DNA of 64,000 bases. Origin: Glossina fuscipes (taxonomy: Eukaryota > Arthropoda > Insecta > Diptera > Glossinidae). Shown here one piece after another: positions 23,956-37,349 of the stretch. Within the stretch, counting starts at the first letter, position 1; every line of letters starts with the position of its first letter. Under the pieces are notes generated by a model that was given only the letters and a program-made list of their open reading frames with translations, searched no databases and was not told the DNA's origin. Position numbers and translations under genes: made by a program. The DNA lies in assembly GCF_014805625.2 (NCBI RefSeq), contig NW_023998415.1, forward strand, positions 1,136,974 to 1,200,973, in the 5' to 3' direction.

Positions 23956-25520
23956 GGGCGTGGAGCTAATTGGATCTTTTTTAACTTGTAATAGTTAAGA
24001 ATAAAATAATACCTACCTTTCTCTTCATAAAAGAAGAGGTCGATATCGGTATACGCTCCCCAAATAGTTTGAGAACAATGGGGAAAAAGAGCGAAGATGG
24101 GGATATGTGCACAGAAAAGTAGTTCGTATTAAAAGCATGTATCGTATCGGTGGTCTTGCTATTTTTATATACGCACGCATATATATTAACATATGATTTC
24201 TGATTAGCTGTATTAATACTCTTTTACTCGAATTTCTCCTAGCATGAATACGCATATATGTCTTTTTAACTATTTGTATGTCTTATATGTATACGTATAG
24301 TAGGTATGTATTTCCAATTGCCGGCAACAATAAGTTTAAACTCAGAATTTCTAGGGTTTGTGGTTAACTATTCATTCATTTTAATCCTCATATCCAGCAA
24401 AAAGAATAAACTAACATTTACTTTAACCAGTTTCAGATCTGTTTTATTTGGGGCATAAAAAATGTTCAATTTTTAGAGCGAGAAATTGCCAAACATTCGA
24501 AGTCTACCCTGCCGTCTTTCACTACTTCTAACTTCTTGGTTGCCTGCTATTCTGCAAAATATTTTTTGCAGCATTTGGAATAATGCCCAGAGACTACAAT
24601 TTATGGACTACAAACAAATTTCATATGCGACAAAAAAAAAAAAAAAATTGTTATCATTTTATCCTTTTTATTAATTTCTCCTTTGAAAGGTTTCTTTTCG
24701 ATTTATGCAAATTTCTATTGAGAAAGTTCATCATTCTAATAATATGTAAAGCAACAAGTGGCCAAAAAATGACATTTTCAGTTAATTCATATCATCACAT
24801 TTAAACCGCTAAAACCAAAACCGACAATTGGGATATGATGGAGCAGCATCGCCATAAGCTGCTGAACGTGTTTCGTGAGCTTTGGCTGTAGATTTCTTCA
24901 AATAAACAATCAAAGTAACGAAAGTCGAAAATGATATTTTGAGCGCTCTATACGTTTAGCCTCGACAAACGTTGAATAACTGAATAGTAGTAGAAAAGTA
25001 GTAAACTGTTCCTTTATGTAGAAAGGATCAAAATCGTCGAATTTAATTTTTGTTTACACTGGTATTTCACATTTCTTTATCGTTTTTATCCGTAGACTTC
25101 GCCTATCAAAATACATGCAACCACCTAATAAATAAATAAATGAATAAGCTTATCGGATAATGTACCTTAGAATGAAAATCAAAATAAACAAATTAATCAT
25201 GCGATAGCGTTAAACAGTGGTTGTATACAATTGTACACCTCAGAATTATAATTAATTTTGTCTTTAGAGAGCCATCGTCTGGAAAACAAACAACTTCAAC
25301 ACCTAATAAAAGTATTTACAAACTCGTTTACATCGTTTACTAAAGTTGGATTTTGAATCTTGAAAACAGGAAAATTATATATACCATATGTATTATATAA
25401 ACTTTGCACTACAAATTCAGATTATTTTATATAAATTAAAAAGATTTCTGCTAATAGTGCGGATGCGTAACCGTGTACACCAATGGCAATGTTGTTTATT
25501 GAACCGAAATTGAGCTTCCT
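23956..25520. other. No gene recognised
   Basis: AT-rich sequence with a poly-A near 24630 and several short frames without motifs (24025-24255 minus, 24486-24674 plus). Confidence 0.4.
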
Positions 25521-25524
25521 TTTG

Positions 25525-26387
25525 CAGATTCTTTCTGTGCCAATTAAGTTGAAATCTATCCTGGGTTTTATTAGGTGTTGGTCTAGGGAATTTGTTGACC
25601 CTTACTAACCCTCACTGCTGAGTTATTATTAAGCTATTGAGGGGTTAAGTGAATTCTGCGGTCCTGCTTAATCAATTGAACATAAGCTGTCCGTCTCGAA
25701 CTACTAGGCATTACATTCTTATTTTTACTAAGTTCTCTTCAGTTTCGTGCTAATTACTAATTATTTAACCCGTTGAGAGTAATGGACACTGATTTTAATG
25801 AGTACTCTCACTTGTATTATGATTCCTCGACTTCCAAAAATAAGACCAAGCATGCCATTCTCGAACAAGCTGAATCGTGGCTATATTCAGTGGACGTAAT
25901 TCGCGATTTGGTATACGAGTTCGGCTGAAATTATGATTTTTATAGATCTGTACACATAGAATGAATTATAGTGTCCTCTTAACTTCTTCTTATGGTTACT
26001 GTCCACACTACATATTTCTATACCTTGGCGTTTTGAAAATTGTGAAAAATATTGACACATACCATATTTTCCTTACCCTCTCGGTTACTCTTTTACTGTT
26101 TTAAATTAGGTCAGTTGTTGATATTGTAATTTGTTTATTTACATACATTGTTTAGTTACATATCGTATATTATTTCTCTTTTATGCTTATTTTCTCCTTC
26201 TCTTTGCTTTTCTTTTAACGTTGGTGTATTTTCATTTACTTTTAAATTTTACGGCAGCTATTGCCTATGATCTTAAGATTAGTATTTTTATAGTTCGGCT
26301 GACATTGTAAGCGTCGCTGAATTTGTGTGTGCTAAAAATAAGTAAATAAAATATATATTTATAAAAAAAAAAAAAGAAAAAAAAAGC
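25525..26387 (+). mobile_element. LINE copy C: 5'-truncated 3' end with poly-A tail
   Basis: Near 25535-25600 the plus strand reads VPIKLKSILGFIRCWSREFV, a thumb block of the type 'lGFi.Rw.keF.dpy' found in the LINE family of copy A. The remainder of the ORF is broken. The 3' UTR is pyrimidine-rich (26170-26220) and includes TAGTTCGGCTGACATTGTAA and AAATAAGTAAATAAAA, homologous to the end of copy A. It ends in a 23-base A-rich tail at 26363-26385. Orientation is opposite to copies A and B. Confidence 0.66.
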
Positions 26388-28770
26388 AGATCGTGGTTTA
26401 TTCGGTCAAACTTTTAAAACACGCAAAATTTTTAAAAACCTTCAGCGCACAATTAAACAGGGTGGACAGAGGATGTTATAGAATTAAAGATTCAAATGAT
26501 ATTCTGAGTACAATTGAGCTCTCGAATGATTTGTGTAAAATATTAAGTTTGCTAACACTTTTGTAATTAATATAAAGGCAAAACACACAGCTCTCTTGTT
26601 GAAACACTCAATTATAGATAGCTATTTATTCGAGATAGTGATATTATTACAAAGCTACGACTGCATCGATTGAAGATTTGAGGATAAATGAGAAACCTTT
26701 ACAGTAACAAAGCTAAAACTAAAAATTTGCCATAGGCATTTTTTGATCGATTGCGGATGTAAGATTAACAAATCAGCGCGATCCGTTTATGTGCACTTTC
26801 GAAAACGCTAAGAAACTGAAAAAAACTCGCAAAAACGTTAAGGTAACCCAGATTTTCATCAAGATCAACTTCATATTCTTTCAGGGAACAAGGATTAAAT
26901 TTAAATTTAAATTCCTATTAATTCGCCGTTTATTTTAACATATTAATATTTTCTCCACATAATTGCAAATAATTGGAATTAAACTTTTATCATTAATTAT
27001 CGACATATTAGCAAATCGCCCAGGATCATTTTTGAAATGAATATCGCGGTGGTTTTGACGAACACTTAGGTAGAAGATTTTCAAATATATTTTTATGGAA
27101 TTGAAAGTTGTAGACGAAAATATGAAGAAGTCAAATCAAAACCATTTTTTAAATTTGGGTTTCTAACCGATCAATGTATGTTTGTGTCGAATTTCAGCAA
27201 CCTATTTTCATTTTTTCGGCTTTAATGTTAATAAGATATCAGACTATGGGTCGAAGTGACCCATAACGATAGAAATTGATATATGTAAAAATTTTGGTGT
27301 TGGGTTTTTGGGACTGGAAGCCTTCATTTGTTGTCCTCGTAAGTGAAATCTTCGCCTGGTCGTGACATACAATTACTAACACCCGACGTTTTTTTAAGTA
27401 CTTTAACAACGATAAACATGTAAAAAATATAATTACACTCCCGCTTTAAAGACCGTTGGCTACAATTCGCGGGAAAGTCGTCTAATGTGCTATACACATG
27501 ACACTTGCTATACTTGCTTGATTTTCAATCCTGCCCGTTTACTAATATGATTTGTTTGAGGTTTGTGGATATGTCATCATTTCCTTATGCATTATTCCTT
27601 TATATTCATTTGATTATTTTCTGTATTTTACTTAATAAAACGCTATTGAACTGAGTATGATGTAAAAAGTATAGAAAATATACGTAAACATAACGTATTT
27701 AATTCTTCCGTTCTTATCGCTTGCAAATTATTGTCATAAAGTAAATTTTATATGGAGATGGTTGCGTAAAAGTTTTGAAGAGGAAATAATAAAAGAAAAG
27801 AAAAGAAAAAGCAATTTCGATATATTTAATCTTGAATGATATTGAAAAGAAAACGAAACTTACGCCCATATATGTATGTACGTACATGTTAAAAACACAC
27901 AGCGTGCTGATAATAGCGGTCATGAACATAGTGATGATGAGTACTTGATAGTTTTCAAATAATATGTCCCACACATAGTTACTTAACAGTGTATGCATAC
28001 GTGTTAAACTCTTTGGTCCACAACGTTACTATTGTTCGAAAAAGTAAATATTGATTTAAAAAGAGCACAAAAAAAAAAAAAACCAGGAATGGGGGATATA
28101 CAAGACTAAACTTTTCTTTAAATGTTTTCAAAACAACAAACATGCCATACAAACGCATATGCTCTCTCCCTCGTCCTCTCTCGCTCCTCTCCAACATCCA
28201 TCTACCATTTTCTTTATTTTTTTCTTTCATTTTCTTTACTTTTTTTCTCTCGCTCTGCCTTTCTCTTTTTTACTTTGACTTCCGTATAACAAATACATTT
28301 TATAACATTAGAGTAAATATGTTACCATTTCCATTATGCTTTTTATACCTACCCACCGTAGCATCGATGCAATCGAATAAATGCTATAGAAAAAAATAAA
28401 TATGAAAAAAAAAAAAAGTTAAGGTATTGTGTGAAAGTATGTGACATATGATGTTAAAGCCATTATTCACAAGATTTTTTAATGCGGTACAGAGACGAAA
28501 GCCCAAGTAAAAAAATGTAAGAAAATGGGAAAATAAAGAGAAAATATATATAAAATTTTTGTGTCCCACCTATTCACACAAACAAATTCGAATGCATATC
28601 AACGACAAGCTAATAGTTCAATATTCTATAAAGTCAAATCGGTTTACGAATCTTTAATACATTACTTATGCATTGACATATTACTTAGTTTCAAGTGTGT
28701 AAGAACATACATCTATTCATGATTGCATATATTTGACTTATAATATATCCCACGTATATATAGTGACATA
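26388..28770. other. No gene recognised; short perfect hairpin and pyrimidine tract
   Basis: Contains a perfect short hairpin at 27245-27265 and a long polypyrimidine tract at 28158-28275 that creates overlapping low-complexity frames. No gene motif is visible. Confidence 0.4.
27245..27265. repeat. Perfect 8-bp-stem hairpin with 5-base loop
   Basis: TATGGGTC, loop GAAGT, then GACCCATA. Its size and design resemble the terminal hairpin at 40746-40768 (9-bp stem, 5-base loop), so it may be the end of another Helitron-like repeat. I could not trace an element body beside it. Confidence 0.4.
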
Positions 28771-28928
28771 TAAATGGTAAACTTACCTGAAATAACATTC
28801 AAGAAATATGTGAAATTTCATATATCGATATACATGTGTGTGTGTGTGTGTGTATACAACGTATACACATATATGTATATGCATTTCACATATTTCTTTA
28901 ATGTTATTTCAGGTAAATTTACCATTTA
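28771..28928. repeat. 46-bp inverted repeat around a TG microsatellite, with splice-like junctions in the arms
   Basis: Left arm 28771-28816 and right arm 28883-28928 are reverse complements at 44 of 46 positions by my reading. The 66-base centre holds a (TG)n run at 28835-28852 and an AT-rich palindromic stretch. Read outward on its own strand, each arm contains TTATTTCAG directly followed by GTAAGT (left arm, minus strand) or GTAAAT (right arm, plus strand). Possible natures are a small palindromic MITE, a long-hairpin RNA source, or a fold-back around a recursive splice site. Confidence 0.75.
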
Positions 28929-30280
28929 CGTCATCTAATATGATAAAGGGGGAAAACGCCCTTCACATTAATATTAATATAGATAAGGAACGGTAAAATT
29001 TGTGTCAGCAATAAAAAAATGAATAATGTGACGGAATGCTTTGCATTACCTGTCGTCATAAAACTGCAAGACGGTCTTTATTTTGGCACAACGTTTGTAT
29101 TACAATCAGGCCAAGAGTTCTTAAAAGGCACTTAAATGAATATAAATTTTTTATAGGTTTCAATGAACATAATTATTGAATTGCAATCCAAATAAGGGCG
29201 AATTTTGGACGAAACACATCTAAGATATAAACCAATAATAAATAATATCTAATACCATTTTTATGGTAGTTGTAGAGATATCAATGTTCGCAATAATAAA
29301 AAATACTTGTACATCTCTCTTATAACTTTCACAATGCGTTGGAGGCGCTCGCACCATTTTTCAAATCAATATGCACTTTATATCGGCAAATTTATTGCAA
29401 ATATTTTCGACTTTGTTCACATATTTTATCAGTCAAATTAACATAACATATTTCTGCAACATTTGTTATAATTCCCGAATACTAAGATAAATTGTAAGCG
29501 ATTTCTCTGGCTTAATATTTTCTAAAAATTTCCAAAGAATATGTAGATAGCTATGTCATACAGGTTTTCGTTAATTGTCTTTGGTAGACTAATATACGGC
29601 AAGCAATTCAACGATAAATGAACGGAAAGGTGTTTATTTTCTTCTAGAAAAAAAGAAAATTTGTAACTAAAGCATATTATCGTTAAACTATTTAAAATGA
29701 TAACTCACAAACGATGCATATTGTTGGTAGAGTCATATTATTCCTCTTAACGTATTCTTCCTCCTTCATCAGCAACATCTTATAGTTGTCTAACATCTAA
29801 GGCAAATAAATATATGAAAAACACTTCCTTCTGCTAATAATAAGCTTGAATGTAATCCAAAAAAAATTATTTTTTCACAAAAGTAATTAACATAACTATA
29901 ATTAGGATTTAAGGCAAATTGATAGACGGGCGGACAAAGACGCAAGCTAAACAAATGGAATAAATTGGACCGGTATTTACTGCGAGTATTCTATTTTCTT
30001 TACTTACTTATTTTGGAAACGATATTATACTAGAAAAAAGCGGTTTAGCGTAAAAATGACTGTAACATTGCCGATATTCGTAGCAGATGCCGTTGATATA
30101 GTGTAGACCAATGTTGTCTTACTAACATTTCATAAATTACTTATTGCTAACATTAAATAAATCCTCAATCAATAATGGAGTATCATACTATCAAAGTAAT
30201 GTAAAGTCCTACCATGGAGGGTAATGTTTTTTGACAGGAAAGTAAAGCGAAATAATTAAAAAGTGACACCGAAACAAAGC
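28929..30280. other. No gene recognised
   Basis: AT-rich sequence. A GACGGGCGGACAAAGACGCA scrap near 29925 resembles the GACAGACGGACA microsatellite of the dispersed repeat. Confidence 0.35.
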
Positions 30281-30285
30281 TAAAC

Positions 30286-31292
30286 CCGCTATAGTCGGGC
30301 AATGCCAAAGCATTAGGTACTCTACACTACTTCGCCTAATGGAAATAGTTTTGGTAATAATATACCAAAAATTAAACATTATTTTCACATCTCATTAAAG
30401 CCCAAACCATCACTCGACGAATTCACTTCACACAACTTTTACTATTTTTCAGTTGTTGTCATACAATATTGGAAATTAAAATTTCTCTCCAAGGGTACGG
30501 GCTAGCTTTTCACAATCTCCTCGATGCACAATGAGGCGCAAAAAGATAAACCCATCTGACCCAAATTTCCTACCATTAATTTTTGTGCTAAATTGCTACT
30601 ACGCATCAATTTTCATTATATAAAATATTAAAAATTAAACTATTAAAAATTATTCATGAGAAATCTTATATGGAGTGGGATGAAAGAAGTAGACTTGAGT
30701 GGTCCATAATTTTGATGTCGAATTCCTATCATCAAAAAATTTTCATTATAAAATCATAACAATCAGGCTTTTTTCGCACATAAGGGTTTGTCCAGATTTC
30801 TTATATGCGGTAGTAACCGAAAAATAGACCTACGTGGTATACATTCAATAAAGTTGATTTCCTTGTCAATTCCATTAACCAATTTTTTCCGCAAAATATT
30901 AAAAATTTTAACTTTGTCCCACATAAAGATTTAGCTTTCGTAGCAGCGGTTATATTAGAAGAGGCCTCAAAAAATTGCCCCAGCCGGACTAAATTATATA
31001 TATCAATTTGGAACGTTAAAGTACTATTACCCAACGGCTTTAGTTGAAAAATACAATTTTTTCTGTTACATGCGTGGGTGGTGGTGGTCGAAAAAGTGAA
31101 TCGGTCCGAACCATTTTCAACATCGTTCGTCCATACACGTCAAAGGAAGGCAGTGCATCAAATTTCAGACAGATGTAAGACGGATAGACGGACAGATAAG
31201 CTTAGGTCGATTCAGATTTATTTTCTCAGTATAATAAAATGTGGGTCTATGTTATGCCGTTGTACCCATTACCGTAAGCGGTGCAGGGTATA
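30286..31292 (+). repeat. Near full-length dispersed DINE-1/Helentron-like repeat, about 1 kb
   Basis: It starts CCGCTATAGTCGGGCAATGC, then GGTACTCTACACTACTTCGC. It ends in AGACGGATAGACGGACAGAT, then AGGTCGATTCAGATT and GCGGTGCAGGGTATA. The internal ATCGGTCCGAACCATTTTCA and ATCGTTCGTCC blocks match 40498-40530. The terminal palindrome is imperfect here. No coding capacity is evident; the frames at 30801-31034 and 31078-31293 fall inside the element. Confidence 0.6.
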
Positions 31293-31369
31293 AAAAAAGG
31301 CTCAGCATCAATCAGCTTTTAAAGACAAAAACAAGATTGTCTTAAAAAAATTGTCCGCTGGATGGAAAG

Positions 31370-31858
31370 AACGTTACACCGTCATTACATCATTTCATAT
31401 GAGAGTTCACCACAACACAGGCGAGGGGACAAGACTGGTGACTGGCACGTCGGTGATCGCAGGCTCGAATCCAATTGCGAGATGTCGTACCTTGTTCTAA
31501 GTAGCTATTTACAATATAATTACTTACATTTATTTTCGCTTGGTGCTGTATACTGTTCACTTCAGCTTTGCACTGTTGCTCATGCTATCCGAATAATATT
31601 TTTTACTACAATGCCGTAGCTTAAGCTTTCGACGTAAGTGCGCTTATTAGCATTGTTGCGAAATTCTTTTTCTCGGATTTGAATATACTTTTTAAGAGAA
31701 ATACGTTTGCACGTTTTCGCTTCAAGACTCTTTTATTTGCAATCAGTTTCTTTAAGAGTAGCATTAAAAACCTCAATTTTGAAAACACTGCTGAATATGG
31801 CTAAATGTGCGCTGTAAGCAACAGATGTACTGTAATGAACAGATAAATAAATAAATAA
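31370..31858 (+). mobile_element. Possible second SINE or truncated retroelement
   Basis: GCAGGCTCGAATCCAATTG near 31460 resembles a pol III B box, and a GGTGACTGGCACG stretch lies upstream. The sequence ends in GATAAATAAATAAATAACTC (31841-31860), a simple-repeat tail. The segment near 31695-31755 (AAGAGAAATACG ... TCTTTTATTTGCAATCA) resembles 58585-58640, so part may come from another repeat. The A box is weak. Confidence 0.3.
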
Positions 31859-31859
31859 C

Positions 31860-34800
31860 TCAGTCCTCCCTCTGGTCTAAAATGGAACGCTTAATAGTCC
31901 TTGCTTCCGCAATTCATGATAATAATGAACTAGAAAACACATCAGACGTGTGTGATTTCGCGCGCAATTGGAAAGCAAACGCAACGATATACATTTTTAT
32001 TAACACTGAAACTGTCGAGTAACTTATTTTGATCATTTTTAATTTTCGATCTTCAAAAAAATTGTTATCAGACGGGTAATGTTCAGGAATTTTTTATTGA
32101 GTGCTATTTGCATGGAAAGACCTTTGAATAATCAGATTTTTTATACCTAACCTAGTTTTCGAGATGCCGATGATATATACCCATTTTTACCAAAGTATAA
32201 ATTGGAAATAAACTAACATTAAGATTTCATCGTTACTTGTCGATTACTAAAGATAGTACTAAATCGATTGGAAACATTTTTGGACTGAACATACAAGTGG
32301 TTTTTAAAAACCACTTGAATAGTTAGAAACGAAAATGCGAAAAAGTAGTAGAAAAGAAGTAATTCGTCGATATCTTAAATTTTTCTCTATTCGTTCAACC
32401 TCGTCTTCTCAACCGATCAAGCAATGCTCCTGCCAAATTCCAGCTTCCTACTTAATCCTACTTATAGCGACGCATCCGTTACAAAAGTTATATTTCAAAA
32501 ATATTGTTTAGATTATTTTTTTAATCAGGTTTTTGAAATTTTTGCAATTGTACGTCGTTGTAAAAGTTGTAACTGAAGTGTGCAACGGCAATAGAAATTC
32601 GACTAGAAAATTTTCTAAGACATAGATCGCCCTCTTTTCTTATTTTTATTTCTTTTTTATATAAGATTTTATATAAAACTTAATTTTGCATTTAATGCAT
32701 GGCGCAAACCTACCTATGAACAAGTTTCTTATTTCAAATTAACCTAATTCTTCTTAATATGCTTGACTTGATTGTTTTTACAATAATCGCGTTCTCTCTT
32801 ATGACATCATATCAACTTAATTGCGTGCAATGTTTTTTTTTTCGCTTCCCTTTGCATACGTCCCTTTGTTCCTGTAAGGGTTTGTGTTGAGTTTCTTTTT
32901 GCCTTTTTTCTTTGTTCATTGTGTTTTTGTGCAATTATTTTTCTTTTCTTTTCTTGCTTAAGGACACATAAAGTTACAGTTAAATATTCACAATGGCTGT
33001 TAAAAGTGTTGACGTTAACATTAAGTCGACGATAAGGCACGCAACAACAATATTATAACAATGCTGTGGTTGCTTTTGTTCCTTCGCCCTCTATGCTGCC
33101 TTGTTCTTTGTATTAACGCAAATATGCAAAAGACACAAACAGAAAAAGTTATTTGAAAATAAAAATTACTATTCCAAGAAATGCAATTTAAGACATCATC
33201 AAGAATCATCGAATGGGAATCACCTTTTAAATCGTAATCATAAATTGAGATATCAATCGCACATTAAATAACTTATGAAAGAGAATATGTAAATGTTATT
33301 AAATTTAATATTATTTAACAAATACTTACGGTAGCCAAAGCTCAGTCGAGGCAGAAGAGAATCGTTTCAAGAACTATTGATAATGACCATATGTTTATTG
33401 CATTTTCATGCGAAGCCTTTTTTGTTGTTAACTCTAAAGTGTAGTGATCTTCACTTCGAGGCATGTTGGCAAATTAAAATCAATAAAATGTGGACTCCCT
33501 GCCTTTAGAACAATATATCAAGAAAGATCTTGCCAACATTTCCACATGTTCTGCTTTCTACAACCTACTCATTACTCTCTGCAATCACGATTGTTGATGT
33601 TTTGTTTGAATAAATGCGAGCGAGACAGGTTCTGAAAACTGGCGGCTACCTTCGAAATATGTTTTCAACAAGATCTCGCAAAATTACCCGCATCACGAAA
33701 GTAAATGCAATTGTTTGACAAGAACTTCCCCAGAAAATAAAAATTCGTTGAGAGTGTTCAATTATTTTTTTTTTTTTTTCTGATTTGCAAGAGCATGGCT
33801 GTGGATTTTAGCTGTTTCAGTGTTGCTATATTCGTTATCTTAATTAAGTTGAAGATCTTCACCTTGTCTGTAGGATTTTTTCCTACCATTTTTTTTTTTT
33901 GCTTTTTTTTTTTCATTACCCAAGAAAGCGGCGGTTTAAGTATTGATATTAAATCTCTTTGATGTTACTGGTCACTGAACCAATCTAGTCTAGTGACCTA
34001 AATAGATACTATACTCCTTTTACTAAATAATTTATGGTAATGTGCTGTTGTACACGTAGACACGTTCATAAATGTATATATAAATGCTATATAAATGTCT
34101 ATAAAATTGCTACAATCTCATATATGCATGCCTTTTTATCCATTTCCTATAGTCATTCACATGATTTACTCATGCATACACACATACACACATACATACA
34201 TACATATATACATACGCATATGCATATCCAGAAACACAAGCATTCCATTCTGCTTAGAAGTGGAAAATTTTTCATTTTTCTTAATTTTCTTCTTTTTTTT
34301 TTTTCATGTTTAAAATTGCATTTTTATTGTGCTGGAGAGTAGTATATATCTGCTGCATATGTTTGTATGCTGGTATGTATGAATATTTCATATAATAGAA
34401 CATAATTCCGATATTTGCGTACACATGCGATCAATTTCATTTTTATGAATGATAGGCGAACATTCAGAGATTACAAATTGCATTTTGAATATGTGTGGGT
34501 TTTCACAGGTAGGCGACGGTGCACGTGGTTGATAAAACATTTTTAATATTTATGTTTAGATCATAAAATATTATGATTTTGTTTTCGTTTTTCGTGCTTT
34601 TTCGTTAGCTCGAAGATTTCTAATTCGTTCGATTTTTTAATTCGGTCAGAATTTGCAAAAATTACAAAAATTTAATTGAGCTATATTTTTATTTAAAATA
34701 TAATGGTATCGCCCCACAGGTAACCAGAGAGGCAACTTAGCTGTATGCTTCGGCAACCGTACTTAGATTATAAACATCAATCAATAACATACAGAATGAT

Positions 34801-37090
34801 GTAACAACTTTGTTAATCTTTTATGCGTTATTTGAAATCATACGTTTTACTGTATGACAATCGAAGAATGCAACCATGTAAGTCTTATATTCAATATACA
34901 AAACTCATCAATGCGAAACTAGTGAATCAAATAAATGTATGTGCATGTAAAGTAATTCACATTCCGCGTCAATCACTAAGATTGTTGTTTATTTCCCTCC
35001 TTTAAAGCATAATTATTCTTGGTCAGCATCGGCATTATGAATCCACTTAGACATATCTGTCGGTTCATCTCTTTATCTGTGTAACGTCGATGTTAAGCAC
35101 AAATTAAGGTATCGCATTTAAGTTTAGTAAAAACGTTGAATGTTCTTGCACGCAGGTTGGCATCGAAAATATGCCAAAAGAGTCGAAAAACACACCTACA
35201 GTGCAGCATAAGCTGAAAATCCTTCTACTTTTTAGTTTTTTGTTCATTACTCATAAGCTACAACAAATCTTTTGTATTCACCGCCTTTTTCTATACAGAA
35301 AAAGAAGACAAAAAAATTAAACACTGCTTTCTACGCTTTTGGGACGGTGTGGCCCATTTTCTTCATTTTGATACACGTGCTGTAAGACCATCTAGTGTAT
35401 CCACGTGCAAATTCGGATCGTTGTATTTGATGTAGTTTACGTGTAGCGAACAAAAACTGTTTCTTCTCTTTGCTTGCAAAAGTAGAGATTTTCCTAGGAT
35501 ACTTTGTACTGTAGGCATGCCCTTCGACTGATTTATTTTAATGCCAACCGAAATGCTTCCAATGAATCTATTAAACTTAAAGTTGATATTCTAACTTATG
35601 CAATCAGGAAAATGCGAATAAATGTACAGATAGAGAATTTGACGGTGATCAAGAAGATAAACACTTAACAGATTTGTTGAAGCTTTATTCTAGGCATTGC
35701 AAACGTTTTTCTAAAATTAATATACCCCCATTGTTCAGTGGTGTATATAAAATTAAAAAATATTAGCCGCGCCTGCAAATACTTAAGACTATATTGAAAA
35801 TTGTTTTTTTTTCGTTTTTTCTTTAGTCTTAGATAAAGGTGGGTGTAAAAGATACGGTTACAGCCAGATTTTATTTTCTTACAAATCTTTAAAAAAAAAA
35901 AATCAATTAAAATACCACAAAATGAAACTATTAAACATTTCTTCGAAAACATAATAAAATTTTAAATTTGTTTGAAAAAGAAAAGAAAATTTCAACAAAA
36001 ATAAATTTTATAGTAGATCTTAAAAGCTTGTCGAAAATCCGTAGAACGGATTCTATGCTTGCCTTGAATTAGCCGAACAAATAAGCAGATAAATAAAAAA
36101 CGTTTTCAACTAACACGTCAAAAGTCGTCAAAAATGGAAATCTTTTAATACCACTGCTGTTAATAGTGTTAAAGGTATAGTGTTAAAAGTTTAACTTATC
36201 CGATGTGTGAAGAAAACTTGTCTTCAATGACTGAATCTTTCAACGATTGTAAATATATCCGTAAAATGTATGTTTATATATACGAGTTATTCCTACGTCA
36301 ACTATCAATTCCTTTAATAAAAATTTGAATCTGATATTTTTTAATTTCACAAACTTTATGACCTCATGTGCACTTGCTTTTACCTTGCTCTCGGCTCCTA
36401 TTCTTCCTGGTAATATTTTTCAGAAAACAAGCTACAACAGTCTCAGTTGGATTGTATCTAATTGTGATCTCAAAATTAGACATTCACGTACCTTAGGATT
36501 TTGTGCCGACACATTCGACTCGTTCATTACTTATCTTTTCAAGTTTCGCCTTAAGAAAGGATAGCTTCTTGTATTACGGAAAGAATTGTCTGTAAGTCCG
36601 CGGAAGAATGGAACGAAGCTTAGTGCTGAGAGCTGCAGGATAATAGTGAAGAACAAAATTATTTGAACATCACTTGAGTCAATTATATTAATATGCTTTT
36701 CCTTATAGTTGTTCTGAAGACTTACAGTGATTAATTTGTTTGAGTTTATGCATTATATTTATAGAGATGTCTGAAAGCATGCAAATTGATTCCATATATT
36801 TGAATTTTTCAAAGGGTTTTGATTAGGTTCATCATATTGTGGATAAAGTAACATATGTTATCTTAGAACCTACCTCAGTGAACTTGTACAGTCCATGTAC
36901 TAATTGTACGCACTGTAAAGCGTTTTTCATGAGGAACGATCCTTTTTAAAATTGCATGTTGCAATTTATATATATATTTTTGTGTGCATCTAGATGCGAA
37001 CATATCCTTTACAATTTGAGTTTTCATCATGTAGCGGCTAACGATTCCAGAACGTTTAGAAATTATTAAAAATTTGTATTAAAGTGGCAT
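31860..37090. other. No gene recognised; microsatellites and poly-T
   Basis: AT-rich sequence with poly-T near 33765 and 33890 and an (ACAT)n microsatellite at 34175-34213. A consensus-like 5' splice site (CTACC|GTAAGTATT) lies on the minus strand near 33326-33338. The many short frames have no recognised domain. Confidence 0.4.
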
Positions 37091-37094
37091 CTCA

Positions 37095-37345
37095 ATAGTG
37101 GCCGCTCATTGTTTGTTTAATAGGGAGTTACCCACCGTTTCTTTATTTACGCCGCCGCAATCGCTTGACTTAACACCCACGTGTTTTGTTCTTTAGGGTT
37201 ACAACAAAGCCCAGTTCTACGCCGGCAAACAACACATTTTCAACGTTGACCGGAGTAATTAGCAATTCGACGCAGCGTATCCGTCAACTCATTCAAAGCC
37301 ATGGCGGATATTTGAACGATATAATATTCAGAACATAGCTGCAAT
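37095..37345 (+). pseudogene. Tc1/mariner-superfamily transposase C-terminal fragment
   Basis: The plus strand reads PPQSLDLTPTCFVL (decayed 'PPRSPDLTPLDFFLWG', with the third catalytic acidic residue replaced by cysteine), then GYNKAQFYAGKQ. After a frame change it ends SHGGYLNDIIFRT followed by a stop near 37340. From memory, 'GGHLNDIIFKT' ends a group of insect IS630-Tc1-mariner transposases. An in-frame stop, a frameshift and the lost catalytic residue make it inactive. No terminal repeat could be located. Confidence 0.6.
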
Positions 37346-37349
37346 GCCT

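Noticed and set aside
28142..28569. Leucine/phenylalanine/serine-rich frames on both strands
   Set aside because: They come from a long polypyrimidine tract, not from a gene.
31440..31475. Possible tRNA gene at GCAGGCTCGAATCC
   Set aside because: There is a B-box-like sequence, but no acceptor stem, D arm or anticodon arm that pairs. At best it is the head of a SINE.
33326..33340. Minus-strand GTAAGTATT donor-like site as an exon end
   Set aside because: A lone 5' splice match without a convincing acceptor or open frame upstream.
34034..34342. 102-residue open frame
   Set aside because: It is built on the (ACAT)n microsatellite (THIHTYIHTYIHTH) and a poly-T run.
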